The notes beneath the pieces are model-generated. The model ran no database searches and was not told the origin of the DNA. It saw nothing but the letters and a program-made list of their open reading frames with translations. A program made the position numbers and the translations under genes. 64,000 nucleotides of DNA from an uncultured Castellaniella sp. (GTDB lineage: Bacteria > Pseudomonadota > Gammaproteobacteria > Burkholderiales > Burkholderiaceae_B). The stretch covers positions 1,364,001 to 1,428,000 of the forward strand of contig NZ_CALKHS010000010.1 of the NCBI RefSeq assembly GCF_937988725.1. The letters are read 5' to 3'. Shown here in pieces: positions 8,010 to 15,620 of this stretch (positions are counted from its first letter, which is position 1; every line of letters begins with the position of its first letter).

Positions 8010-8400
8010 GTTCAAAAAACTCTACACCCAGATCGGCTGGTTCGTCATTGTAGGCTGCGCGGCGGCCGCCACCCACTGGGCGGTCGCCGTCGCCTGCGTG
8101 GCCTGGGCGGGGCTGGCGCCTCTGCTGGCCAACGTGGCGGGATGGCTGGTGGCGTTCGGCGTGTCCTTCACCGGCCACTACCGGCTGACGTTCCGCCACC
8201 AGCAGGCCCCCCTGCTGCAGGCGGCCCTGCGATTCTTCCTGGTGTCCGCCCTGGGTTTCGCCGTGAACGAAGCCGCCTACGCCACGCTGCTGCGCATCAC
8301 CCCGATCCGCTACGACATCCTGCTGGCGCTGGTCCTGATCGGAATCGCCGGCATGACCTTCATTCTGGGGCGCTACTGGGCGTTTCGCCACAGCCGCTGA
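8008..8400 (+). CDS. GtrA-family membrane protein, candidate undecaprenyl-phosphate-sugar flippase (LgmD-like)
   Basis: A 130-residue protein with four membrane helices and the GtrA pattern: IGWFVIVGCAAAATHWAVA in helix 1, NVAGWLVAFGVSFTGHYRLTF in helix 2, and FGALGF-like ALGFAVNEAAY in helix 3. GtrA proteins move undecaprenyl-phosphate-linked sugars across the inner membrane. ATG 8008 with AGGA just upstream is preferred to earlier in-frame starts that would lie inside the divergent deacetylase. Its last 41 bases overlap the end of the converging ArnT-like gene. It is the only plus-strand gene of the module. Confidence 0.85.
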   Translation: MFKKLYTQIGWFVIVGCAAAATHWAVAVACVAWAGLAPLLANVAGWLVAFGVSFTGHYRLTFRHQQAPLLQAALRFFLVSALGFAVNEAAYATLLRITPIRYDILLALVLIGIAGMTFILGRYWAFRHSR

Positions 8401-10015
8401 CGGCATCCCCGGCGGCGATCCGCCACAGCCCCATCTTGCGCGACTGGGCCACGGGCGCCCGCCCCGCCAGCGCCGGCAGGCGGTCGGCCTCGTCCAGCCA
8501 GGCCATCAGCCAGACGGCCGGGCGATCGGAGCGGCACAGGAAATCCTGCAGACGCGACGGCAGCCACAGGACATCCGTCCCATGATCCGGCGCGAACGAG
8601 GCGGCTTCGGCCAGTTCGCGGCGCCAGTCGTCTCCCCGGAAGATGCCGGGATCGTTCCAGTCCGTCACCACCACGACGGGAGACCGCCAGTCGGCATACA
8701 TCGGCACGTCGTAGGCGAACTGATCGAACATCACCAGGCGGTCGCCCGGCGCGGCGGACTGCGCCAGCACCTGGGCCAGGGATTTCGAGCTGCGTTGCGG
8801 AAAGGCCAGCAGGACCGCCACGGCCAGCAGACAGACGCCCATGGCGATCAGGGCGTGGCGCACCAGGCTGCGGCGCACGCTCGGGGCGGTTTCCGCCTTG
8901 CGCTGTTCGAAGGTTTCCTGGATGAACCAGGCCAGCGGCGGCAGGACGGCGATCACGTAGCCGACCAGCTTGGATGTGGGAATCGAAAAGAACACCAGCA
9001 CCACGGCCAGCCAGGACAGCATCAGGCCGCGCAGGACCCCGCGATCCACCTGTTCGGGGCGATTGGCGGGCGGCACGAAATCCGCCTGCAGGGGTCCGTG
9101 CAGATAGAGCCAGCGCCACAGCTGGATCGACCAGGGCAGGGTCAGCCCCAGGACGACGGGGACATAGAACCAGAAGGGGTGCGGATTGTTGAAGCCCGTT
9201 TCCAGGAAGCGCTGGAAATGCTGATAGACGATGTAATAGTCGAAGAACCCGGGGTAGCGTGCCTGCATGGCCGCCATCCACGGCAGGATGAGCGCCAGGA
9301 ACAGCAGGATGCCGGGCCACCACAACAGGCGGCCCATCGCCCGGTACCGGCGCCGGCCCAGCAGCCAGAAGAACAGCACGCCGCCCGGCAGGACGACGCC
9401 GATCAGGCCCTTCGCCAGGAAACCGGCCGCCGCCAGCACGTACATGCCCAGGATCGCCGCGCGATCGGGGCGCTGTTGTTCGCGGCGGAACACCGCGTCG
9501 GCCCCGGCCATGACCGTCAGGCTGATCAGGGCGGCCACCAGCATGTCCAGATTGGCGTAATGGGCGGCCCCGAACAGAAAGGGCTGCACCGCCAGGATCA
9601 GGACCGCGCGGCCGGCGACGGACAGCCTCGCGTAGCGGCGCAGGAAAAGATAGAACACCGTGACCATCGCCGTGGCCGCCAGCACCGACACCAGGCGGCT
9701 CGCCCAGGCATTGTCGCCGAACACCGCCAGGGCGCCGGCCGTCAGCCAGTAGAACAGGGGCGGCTTGTGGAAAAAGGGCATGCCGTCCAGGCGCGGCGTC
9801 AGGTAGTCGCCCGACATCAGCATGTGCCAGGCCACTCCTACGTAGCGGCCTTCGTCGGGCAGCAACAGGGGGTACGCCCAGGTCGTGGCGGCCAGCCAGA
9901 CGAAGGTGAGCGCCGCCACCCAGCCCCAGGCGGCGCGTTCCTGCATGCCTTGCCAGGCGGACTCGGCGGCATCGACCAGGCGATGAGCAGCGCGACGGAA
10001 ACCGGACAGGTTCAT
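8360..10015 (-). CDS. GT39/ArnT-like glycosyltransferase (LgmB/FlmK-like)
   Basis: A 551-residue polytopic inner-membrane enzyme. Near residue 53 it has the GT39 catalytic first-loop motif LLPDEGRYVGVAWHM; then FFHKPPLFYWL, about a dozen helices, and a soluble periplasmic C-terminal third from about residue 420. ArnT-type enzymes move an amino sugar from undecaprenyl phosphate to lipid A phosphates on the periplasmic face, which lowers surface charge and gives cationic peptide resistance. It overlaps the upstream GT2 gene by ATGA. The sugar is not evident from the sequence; glucosamine or galactosamine is likely given the deacetylase. Confidence 0.87.
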   Translation of the reverse strand: MNLSGFRRAAHRLVDAAESAWQGMQERAAWGWVAALTFVWLAATTWAYPLLLPDEGRYVGVAWHMLMSGDYLTPRLDGMPFFHKPPLFYWLTAGALAVFGDNAWASRLVSVLAATAMVTVFYLFLRRYARLSVAGRAVLILAVQPFLFGAAHYANLDMLVAALISLTVMAGADAVFRREQQRPDRAAILGMYVLAAAGFLAKGLIGVVLPGGVLFFWLLGRRRYRAMGRLLWWPGILLFLALILPWMAAMQARYPGFFDYYIVYQHFQRFLETGFNNPHPFWFYVPVVLGLTLPWSIQLWRWLYLHGPLQADFVPPANRPEQVDRGVLRGLMLSWLAVVLVFFSIPTSKLVGYVIAVLPPLAWFIQETFEQRKAETAPSVRRSLVRHALIAMGVCLLAVAVLLAFPQRSSKSLAQVLAQSAAPGDRLVMFDQFAYDVPMYADWRSPVVVVTDWNDPGIFRGDDWRRELAEAASFAPDHGTDVLWLPSRLQDFLCRSDRPAVWLMAWLDEADRLPALAGRAPVAQSRKMGLWRIAAGDAVSGCGETPSSAPE

Positions 10016-11061
10016 GCGTCGATATCCCCCGAACGGCCGGCGTCGCTGTCGGCGCCGCCGGCTCGCGCCGGCTGGCCGGAACGCGGCGACGGACCGCCCT
10101 GGCGTTCCCCGGACCAGGGCGGCGCCCCGCCCCCGACCCTTTCACGCAGCAGGTAGACCGGACGGCCCTTGACCTCGGTGAAGATGCGCGCGATGTATTC
10201 GCCCACCACCCCCAGCGACATCAGGTTGACGCCGGAAAAGAACAGGACGACCGTGATGAGCGTGGCCCAGCCGCGCACCGGATCGCCAATGAAGAAATGC
10301 GTGATCACGATCAGCAGGCCATAGACGAAGGCCGCCAGCGACAGGCAGGCGCCCAGCAGGCTGAGCAGGCGCAGCGGCCAGGTGGTGAAAGCGGTCAGGC
10401 CGTCCACGGCGAAGCGCAGGAGCTTCAGCGGATGGAAGCGGCTGACCCCATGCCGGCGCTGCGGCGGCGTGTAGGGCATGGCCTCGGCCTGGAAGCCCAC
10501 CCAGGCGAACAGGCCTTTCATGAAACGGTCGCGTTCCGGCAGGCTGAGCAAGGCATCGACCACGATGCGGTCCATCAGGCGGAAATCCCCGGCGTTGGGC
10601 GGCACGGTGCGGCCGTCGGACGTGCGCATCAAGGCATAGAACAGGCGCGAGCCCAGCCGTTTGAAGGGGCTTTCGTCCTGACGCGTGGCGCGCACTGCAT
10701 AGACCATCTGCACGCCCTCGCGCCAACGGTCCAGCATGGCGGGAATCATCTGCGGCGGATGCTGCATGTCGGCGTCCAGACAGGCCACGACCGTGCCGCG
10801 GGCGGCCTCCAGGCCGGCGGTCAGGGCGGATTCCTTGCCGAAATTGCGCGACAGGCGCAGATAGACGATCTGCGGATGCAAGCTGCACCAGTGCCGCATC
10901 AGGTCCGGCGTGCCGTCCGTGCTGCCGTCGTCGACGACGATGATTTCCAGCGCATCCACCTGGGATTCCAGAGTCGCCAGCAGTTCGGGCAGCAAGATGC
11001 CCAGATTGGCCTGTTCGTTCAGGCACGGGACGACACACGACAGAAACACGGGCTCGGACAT
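10012..11061 (-). CDS. GT2 polyprenyl-phosphate sugar transferase (LgmA/FlmF2/ArnC-like)
   Basis: A 349-residue DPM1/ArnC/GtrB-type enzyme. The GT-A domain shows CVVPCLNEQANL, VVDDGSTDGT and CLDADMQHPP (metal-binding Asp-x-Asp), and two C-terminal helices (about residues 230-295) anchor it to the inner membrane. It is expected to load a nucleotide-sugar onto undecaprenyl phosphate. ATG 11061 (MSEPVFLSCVVPC) is preferred over an in-frame start at 11151, which adds 30 low-quality residues. First gene of the minus-strand run GT2-ArnT-like; the run heads away from the trHb promoter region. Confidence 0.88.
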   Translation of the reverse strand: MSEPVFLSCVVPCLNEQANLGILLPELLATLESQVDALEIIVVDDGSTDGTPDLMRHWCSLHPQIVYLRLSRNFGKESALTAGLEAARGTVVACLDADMQHPPQMIPAMLDRWREGVQMVYAVRATRQDESPFKRLGSRLFYALMRTSDGRTVPPNAGDFRLMDRIVVDALLSLPERDRFMKGLFAWVGFQAEAMPYTPPQRRHGVSRFHPLKLLRFAVDGLTAFTTWPLRLLSLLGACLSLAAFVYGLLIVITHFFIGDPVRGWATLITVVLFFSGVNLMSLGVVGEYIARIFTEVKGRPVYLLRERVGGGAPPWSGERQGGPSPRSGQPARAGGADSDAGRSGDIDA

Positions 11062-11180
11062 GGATACCAGCGGGCGGCAGAAGGCGGATTTCGGGGGGCT
11101 TACCGACAAGACGTTGATGATAACTGAAGGGCGGGCGGGCCGGCCATCCACAAAGCGGTTTTCCGCATCGCCTGCCGCTC

Positions 11181-11210
11181 TTTACGTTCAACCATAAAGA
11201 TACCTATAAT
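11181..11210 (+). promoter_or_regulatory. Promoter of the trHb-nnrS-nsrR operon
   Basis: A perfect TATAAT (11205-11210) lies 18 bases after a TTTACG -35-like box (11181-11186). The predicted start is near 11217, about 29 bases before the haemoglobin ATG. It is the best sigma-70 -10 element in this 184-base gap. Confidence 0.65.
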
Positions 11211-11220
11211 AGGAACCTTT
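11196..11220 (+). promoter_or_regulatory. Candidate NsrR operator
   Basis: A 12-1-12 inverted repeat: AAAGATACCTAT (11196-11207), one central A (11208) and ATAGGAACCTTT (11209-11220), with 10 of 12 arm positions complementary. The inner 23 bases have the 11-1-11 geometry and AAGAT outer ends of known NsrR sites (established consensus AAGATGYATTT plus inverted half). It covers the -10 element and the predicted start, which is the right place for repression. An nsrR gene closes the operon, so autoregulation is likely. Confidence 0.6.
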
Positions 11221-11245
11221 AAAACCCACCCACCGGAAACTTCGC

Positions 11246-11668
11246 ATGGACGACCCCTTTGTCTGTACGGAAGACGAAATCGTCACCCTCGTTCACCACT
11301 TCTACCGGCGCGTGCGCCAGGACGAGGTGCTGGGGCCGATTTTCGACGCGCACATCGACGACTGGGACGAACATCTGGAACGCATGGTGCGCTTCTGGTC
11401 GTCGCTGCTGCGCCGCACCGGCACCTACAGCGGCACGCCCATGCCGCGCCACGTGGCCCTGCCCGGCCTGGAAGGCCCCATGTTCATCCGCTGGCTGGAC
11501 CTGTTTCGCGAGACCCTGGGCGAATTCGACAATCCGGCCTTCGTCGCCCAGGCCCAGGATTTCGCCCATCGCATCGCCCGCAGCCTGTGGTACGGCTACC
11601 AGATCAGCCACCATCCCGATCAACCCATGACCGAATTCGACGACCATGTCCCGTCTGCTGAACGTTGA
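11246..11668 (+). CDS. Group III truncated haemoglobin
   Basis: A 140-residue 2-on-2 haemoglobin of the group III (Campylobacter Ctb-like) type. Visible features are HHFYRRVRQDEVLGPIF with the B10 tyrosine (Tyr20), DDWDEHLERMVRFWSSLL, the YSGTPMPRHVAL segment with the likely proximal His69, and the ARSLWYGY helix with a distal-side Trp (Trp115). Group III globins are linked to nitric oxide or oxygen chemistry under microaerobic conditions. Here it opens an operon with nnrS and nsrR, so nitrosative stress defence is the likely role. Overlaps nnrS by 23 bases. Confidence 0.9.
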   Translation: MDDPFVCTEDEIVTLVHHFYRRVRQDEVLGPIFDAHIDDWDEHLERMVRFWSSLLRRTGTYSGTPMPRHVALPGLEGPMFIRWLDLFRETLGEFDNPAFVAQAQDFAHRIARSLWYGYQISHHPDQPMTEFDDHVPSAER

Positions 11669-12965
11669 AGAAACCCCCGCCCGGGCCGTCCCGGCCAGCC
11701 CGTCCATGGCGGCCTTCCTTGCCCTGGGCTTTCGCCCGCTGTACATCGCCGGCGCCGGCTGGGCGGTGATTTCCATCGCCCTGTGGATCTTCGCGCCGCA
11801 GCTGCTGGGCGAACCGCTCACGCTGGTGGCCTGGCATGCGCACGAAATGCTGTGGGGCTTCATCATCACCATCGCCGTCGGCTTCCTGCTGACGGCCAGC
11901 GCCACCTGGACGGGATTCAACCCGCTGCAAGGCCGGCCCCTGGCCGCTCTGTGCATCCTGTGGTGCGTCGCCCGCATCGGTTTCCTGGCGGGCGGCCTGA
12001 CCGCCTTCTGGATCGCGACCGCCGCCGAACTGCTGTTCTTCCTGGGAACCTCGGCCGCCCTGGCCCGCGTCATGTTCAAGGGCCGCAGCCGCCGCAACTA
12101 CGGCATTCCCGCCCTGATCCTGGCCCTGGGCGTGGCGGATCTGCTGTACCTGCTGGCGGCCCTGCAAGGCAACTATCTGGTGCTGATGGAACGCTTCGAC
12201 CTGGGCCTGATCGGCATGGCGGTCGTGGCCCTGCTGATCGCCCGCCGCGTCATTCCGTTTTTCGCCATGCGCATGGTGCCGGGCCTGCAGATTCCCATGC
12301 TGGTCCGCTCGGGGCATGCGCAGATGGTCTTCAGCGTCCTGGCGCTGGCGGCGGGCGTGCTGGCGCAGATCACGGGCGCTCCCATGGCCCCGGGCAGCGG
12401 CCCCCACGCCCTGCCCCTGATCATGGCGGCCAGCCTGGGCGTCACGGGGCTGATCAGCCTGGTGCAGCTGGCCTGCTGGAAGCCGCAGGCGGTGCTGCGC
12501 AAGCCCATGCTGTGGATCCTGTATCTGGGCTACGCCTTCATCGGCATCGGCCTGCTGGCCGCCGCCTGGAAATTCAGCAACCTGTTCGACCCGGCCATCC
12601 TCAACGGCGTGCTGGCCCGCAGCGCCACCCACGTGCACCTGATCGGCCTGGCGGGCTTCTGCATCCTGATCATCGGCATGCTGACGCGCACCGCCTTGGG
12701 CCACCTTGGGCGCCCCCTGGCGCTGGACCGCAGCATGCTGGCGGGCCACTGGCTGATGGTGCTGGCCGCCCTCCTGCGTCTGGCCGCGCTCTGGCCCTCG
12801 GCCGCCAGCCTGCATCTGCTGCACCTGGCCGCGCTGGCCTGGATCCTGTCGCTGGGGCTGTACCTGTGGCGCTTCGTGCCCATGCTGATCCGCCCGCGGC
12901 CGGACAAGCCCGTCCCGGCGGCCGCCCCCAAACCGGCGACGATCCAGCCGGCCCGGGCCCGCTGA
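11646..12965 (+). CDS. nnrS: NnrS family haem/copper membrane protein
   Basis: A 439-residue polytopic protein with about 12 helices. It has the family hallmarks AFLALGFRPLYIAGA near the N-terminus, WHAHEMLWGF with His residues, RRVIPFFAMRM in the middle and ATHVHLIGLAGFCILIIGMLTRTALGH-type His-rich helices later. NnrS is a membrane metalloprotein found with denitrification and NO-response genes; it protects iron-sulfur enzymes during nitrosative stress in Vibrio. The start lies inside the haemoglobin gene, and nsrR follows 17 bases later. Confidence 0.92.
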   Translation: MSRLLNVEETPARAVPASPSMAAFLALGFRPLYIAGAGWAVISIALWIFAPQLLGEPLTLVAWHAHEMLWGFIITIAVGFLLTASATWTGFNPLQGRPLAALCILWCVARIGFLAGGLTAFWIATAAELLFFLGTSAALARVMFKGRSRRNYGIPALILALGVADLLYLLAALQGNYLVLMERFDLGLIGMAVVALLIARRVIPFFAMRMVPGLQIPMLVRSGHAQMVFSVLALAAGVLAQITGAPMAPGSGPHALPLIMAASLGVTGLISLVQLACWKPQAVLRKPMLWILYLGYAFIGIGLLAAAWKFSNLFDPAILNGVLARSATHVHLIGLAGFCILIIGMLTRTALGHLGRPLALDRSMLAGHWLMVLAALLRLAALWPSAASLHLLHLAALAWILSLGLYLWRFVPMLIRPRPDKPVPAAAPKPATIQPARAR

Positions 12966-12981
12966 TCACCGGACGCCCATC

Positions 12982-13440
12982 ATGCGATTGACCAACATGA
13001 GCGACTACGCGGTCCGGCTGCTGATGTATCTCAGCGGCCATCGCGACCGGCTGTGCACCATCGCCGAAATCGCCCAGTTCTACGGGATTTCCGAACCGCA
13101 CCTGATGAAGATCACGCACCGGCTGGCCCAACATGGCTGGATCCGCACGGTGCGCGGCAAGAACGGCGGCATGGAGCTGGCCCACGAGCCCGGCGACATT
13201 TCCCTGGGCGCCCTGATCCGCGACATGGAAAACGACCTGGCCCTGGTCGAATGCATGGGTCCCGGCAACCACTGCATCCTGACCGGCCACTGCGGCCTGA
13301 AGCCCGTAATCGCCGGGGCGCTGCAGGCGTTCATGGACTACCTGGACGCCCGCACCCTGGCTGACGTACTGCCGCCGGCTCCCCTCACGACCACCCCCGG
13401 GACCGCGATACCGATCCGCAAGATCGCCAGCGCGCGCTGA
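12982..13440 (+). CDS. nsrR: NO-sensing repressor NsrR (Rrf2 family)
   Basis: A 152-residue Rrf2 regulator whose Fe-S cluster reacts with nitric oxide. The N-terminus MRLTNMSDYAVRLLMYL contains Asp8, the extra cluster ligand known in Streptomyces NsrR. The HTH is followed by the wing VRGKNGGMEL. The cluster cysteines are Cys91, Cys98 and Cys104 (CMGPGNHC then C), placed as in NsrR and not as in IscR. A short Pro/Thr-rich tail ends it. Last gene of the trHb-nnrS-nsrR operon, converging with the parvulin gene 17 bases away. Its likely operator is at 11196-11220. Confidence 0.93.
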   Translation: MRLTNMSDYAVRLLMYLSGHRDRLCTIAEIAQFYGISEPHLMKITHRLAQHGWIRTVRGKNGGMELAHEPGDISLGALIRDMENDLALVECMGPGNHCILTGHCGLKPVIAGALQAFMDYLDARTLADVLPPAPLTTTPGTAIPIRKIASAR

Positions 13441-13457
13441 ACGCGGGGCCTGCCGGC

Positions 13458-14204
13458 CTACTGCACCAGCGGCGAATCCGCCCCCTGCATGGGGATTCCC
13501 TGGATCCGCGCCGCGCCCACCAGCTGCTGCAGATACTGATGCACGGCGCGGCGATAGCTGGATTCCTCCAGCCAGGCGGCCAGGCGGTCGCGCGCGTCTT
13601 CGAAAGACACAAGGCGGCCCTCGACCTTGCGGCCGGTGCGCACGATGTGAAAACCGAAGCGCGTCTCGACCAGTTCGCCCGCCAGGGTGTATTCCGGCAG
13701 GGCGAAGACGGCCTTTTCGAATTCCGGCACCATCTCGCCCCGGCTCAGCTCGCCCAGGGCCCCGCCCTCGGCCCCCGACGGGCAGTTGGAATATTCGCGG
13801 GCGAAGGCGGCGAACTGGCCCACGCCCTTGCGATGCAGTTCCGCCAGGTGCAGGTTGGCGCGGGACCGCAGCTTCTGCACGTCCAGGCCGGACGTGGCCT
13901 GGAACAGAATGTGCCAGACCTCGATCAGGTCCCCTTCGCGGAATTCGTCCGGATGCTGCTCGTAATAGCGCCGGCAGCTGGCCTCGTCGGCCTGCGGGGT
14001 GCGGACGTCCTCGGCCAGCACCGCCGCCAGCAGGGCTTCGTCGCCGTCGGCGTTCAGCTCCAGTTCGGCCCCCCGCTGGCGGATCAGCTCGCGCAGCACC
14101 AGTTCCTGGCCGGCCGCCAGGCGCGGATTGGCTTCCTGTTCATGGTTCGACACCTCGGCCAGGATGGCGGCCTCGGCGATGACGACATCATTCACGGTGA
14201 TCAT
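13458..14204 (-). CDS. Parvulin-type peptidyl-prolyl isomerase at the end of the nar operon
   Basis: A 248-residue protein with an N-terminal helical region (about 1-90) and a rotamase domain (about 95-200) carrying EVWHILFQATSG, FAREYSNCPSGAEGGALG and FEKAVFAL, ending FGFHIVRTGRKVEG. This layout resembles NifM/SurA-type isomerases. No signal peptide is seen, so it is probably cytoplasmic, where NarGH is assembled. It follows narI by 12 bases, so a role in folding or maturation of the nitrate reductase is likely but not shown. Confidence 0.85.
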   Translation of the reverse strand: MITVNDVVIAEAAILAEVSNHEQEANPRLAAGQELVLRELIRQRGAELELNADGDEALLAAVLAEDVRTPQADEASCRRYYEQHPDEFREGDLIEVWHILFQATSGLDVQKLRSRANLHLAELHRKGVGQFAAFAREYSNCPSGAEGGALGELSRGEMVPEFEKAVFALPEYTLAGELVETRFGFHIVRTGRKVEGRLVSFEDARDRLAAWLEESSYRRAVHQYLQQLVGAARIQGIPMQGADSPLVQ

Positions 14205-14216
14205 GCGGCTTCCCCA

Positions 14217-14906
14217 TCAGCGGCGCGGACGCACCAGTTGCCACGGCCGCGCCAGATAGGTGACGGAGGCGAAACCCGACCACACGTGCACCAGCCGGGT
14301 GAAGGGAAAGATCACGAACAGCGTCATGCCCAGCACCATGTGGATGCGGTAGATTTCCGGCACGCCCGCCAGGGCGCCCGCCGCGCCGGCGCGGAAAGTC
14401 ACGATGCGCTGCGCCCAGTCGCCCAGCTGCACCATGACCGCGCCGTCCGTGTGATGCACCGACGTGAACAGCGACGCCAGCCCCAGGCCCAGCACCAGCA
14501 GGATCCACAGCAGCGTCACCCAGTCCGACACGTTGGTGTTGTGATGCAGGCGGATTTCCGACCAGCGGCGATGGATCAGCAATACCAGGCCGATCAGGCA
14601 GATCACCCCCAGGATGGCCCCCACGACGATGGCCATCAACTGCTTGAACTGCGTGGTGACGCCGAAGGCGTGATACACCCACGGCGGAGTCAGCAGCCCC
14701 ACCAGATGCGTGAAGAACAGTGAGATGATGCCGATGTGGAACAGATTGCTGCCCCAGCGCAGCGACCCGGAGCGCAGCAGCTGGCTGGAATCGCTTTTCC
14801 AGGTGTACTGTTCGCGCTCGAAGCGCACCAGGCTGCCCAGGAAGAACACGGTCAGGGCAATGTAGGGATACACCCCGAAAAAGAACAGGTCGAGTGTGTC
14901 TTTCAT
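14217..14906 (-). CDS. narI: Respiratory nitrate reductase gamma subunit NarI (cytochrome b)
   Basis: A 229-residue membrane protein with five helices that takes electrons from quinol on the periplasmic side and passes them to NarH. The haem ligands are visible as His57 and His67 (NLFHIGIISLFFTHLVG) and His189 and His207 (EIYRIHMVLG, TRLVHVWSG), matching the E. coli pattern. ATG 14906 (MKDTLDLFFFGVYPY) is chosen over an upstream start at 14972 that has no family support. It sits 10 bases after narJ. Confidence 0.95.
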   Translation of the reverse strand: MKDTLDLFFFGVYPYIALTVFFLGSLVRFEREQYTWKSDSSQLLRSGSLRWGSNLFHIGIISLFFTHLVGLLTPPWVYHAFGVTTQFKQLMAIVVGAILGVICLIGLVLLIHRRWSEIRLHHNTNVSDWVTLLWILLVLGLGLASLFTSVHHTDGAVMVQLGDWAQRIVTFRAGAAGALAGVPEIYRIHMVLGMTLFVIFPFTRLVHVWSGFASVTYLARPWQLVRPRR

Positions 14907-14916
14907 GATGGTCTCC

Positions 14917-15609
14917 TCAGGTGGGGCTGCCGTCCGGATGGCCGGCCCGCGCGCGCGGCGGGTGGAACACAAGGGGCTGGGCGCCGTCGCCCGGGCGGCG
15001 CATCAACAGGGGTTCGGTGCCGTCCGCCTGGGGCCCGAAGGTGATCATGGTTTCCTCCATGTCGCCTTCCGGGGGATCGGGCAGGACTTCGGGCTGCACC
15101 GCCGTCATGGCGCGCAATTGCGCGAACACGCAGGCGTAGGGGCTGTCCGATTCCGCCAGCTTGTCGCCCAGGCGGGCCAGCACGTGGATGGCGTCGCCCA
15201 GCAGATCTTCGGCGGCCGGGGGCGGCACCTGCCCCAGGAATTCCAGGAACAGCGGCACGTAATCCGGCAATTCGGTGGTGGCGGGCTCCAGGCCGTGCTT
15301 GAGATATTCCTGCTGCAGATCGACCATGGCCTGGCCCCGGTCGCGGGACTCGCCATGCACGTGCTCGAACAGATGCAGGGAATGCGCCGCCCGCCGGTCG
15401 AAGGTGGCGACATAGGCTTCCTGCAGATCGATCACGTCGTCGAAACCGCGCAGGAAGACGAACAGCGGGTCCAGGCGTTCCCGCGCGGGGGCCGGCAGCG
15501 CATCGGACAATTCCGGCAGCGCGTCCAGCCAGTCCTGCTCGGGATAGCCCAGCAGCACCGACAGGACGGAAAAGACAGGAGAGTCCTGGGCAGTCAAGGT
15601 ATGCGTCAT
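14917..15609 (-). CDS. narJ: Nitrate reductase assembly chaperone NarJ
   Basis: A 230-residue TorD-like chaperone that holds NarG for Moco insertion and membrane docking; it is not part of the final enzyme. Typical features are FSVLSVLLGYPEQDW near the start, EAYVATFDRRAAHSLHLFEHVHGESRDRG in the middle (here split as EAYVATFDRR and LHLFEHVHGESRDRG) and LPDYVPLFLEFL. ATG 15609 is 11 bases after narH; a longer frame upstream runs into narH out of frame and was not used. Confidence 0.94.
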   Translation of the reverse strand: MTHTLTAQDSPVFSVLSVLLGYPEQDWLDALPELSDALPAPARERLDPLFVFLRGFDDVIDLQEAYVATFDRRAAHSLHLFEHVHGESRDRGQAMVDLQQEYLKHGLEPATTELPDYVPLFLEFLGQVPPPAAEDLLGDAIHVLARLGDKLAESDSPYACVFAQLRAMTAVQPEVLPDPPEGDMEETMITFGPQADGTEPLLMRRPGDGAQPLVFHPPRARAGHPDGSPT

Positions 15610-15620
15610 GGCGGGCTTCC

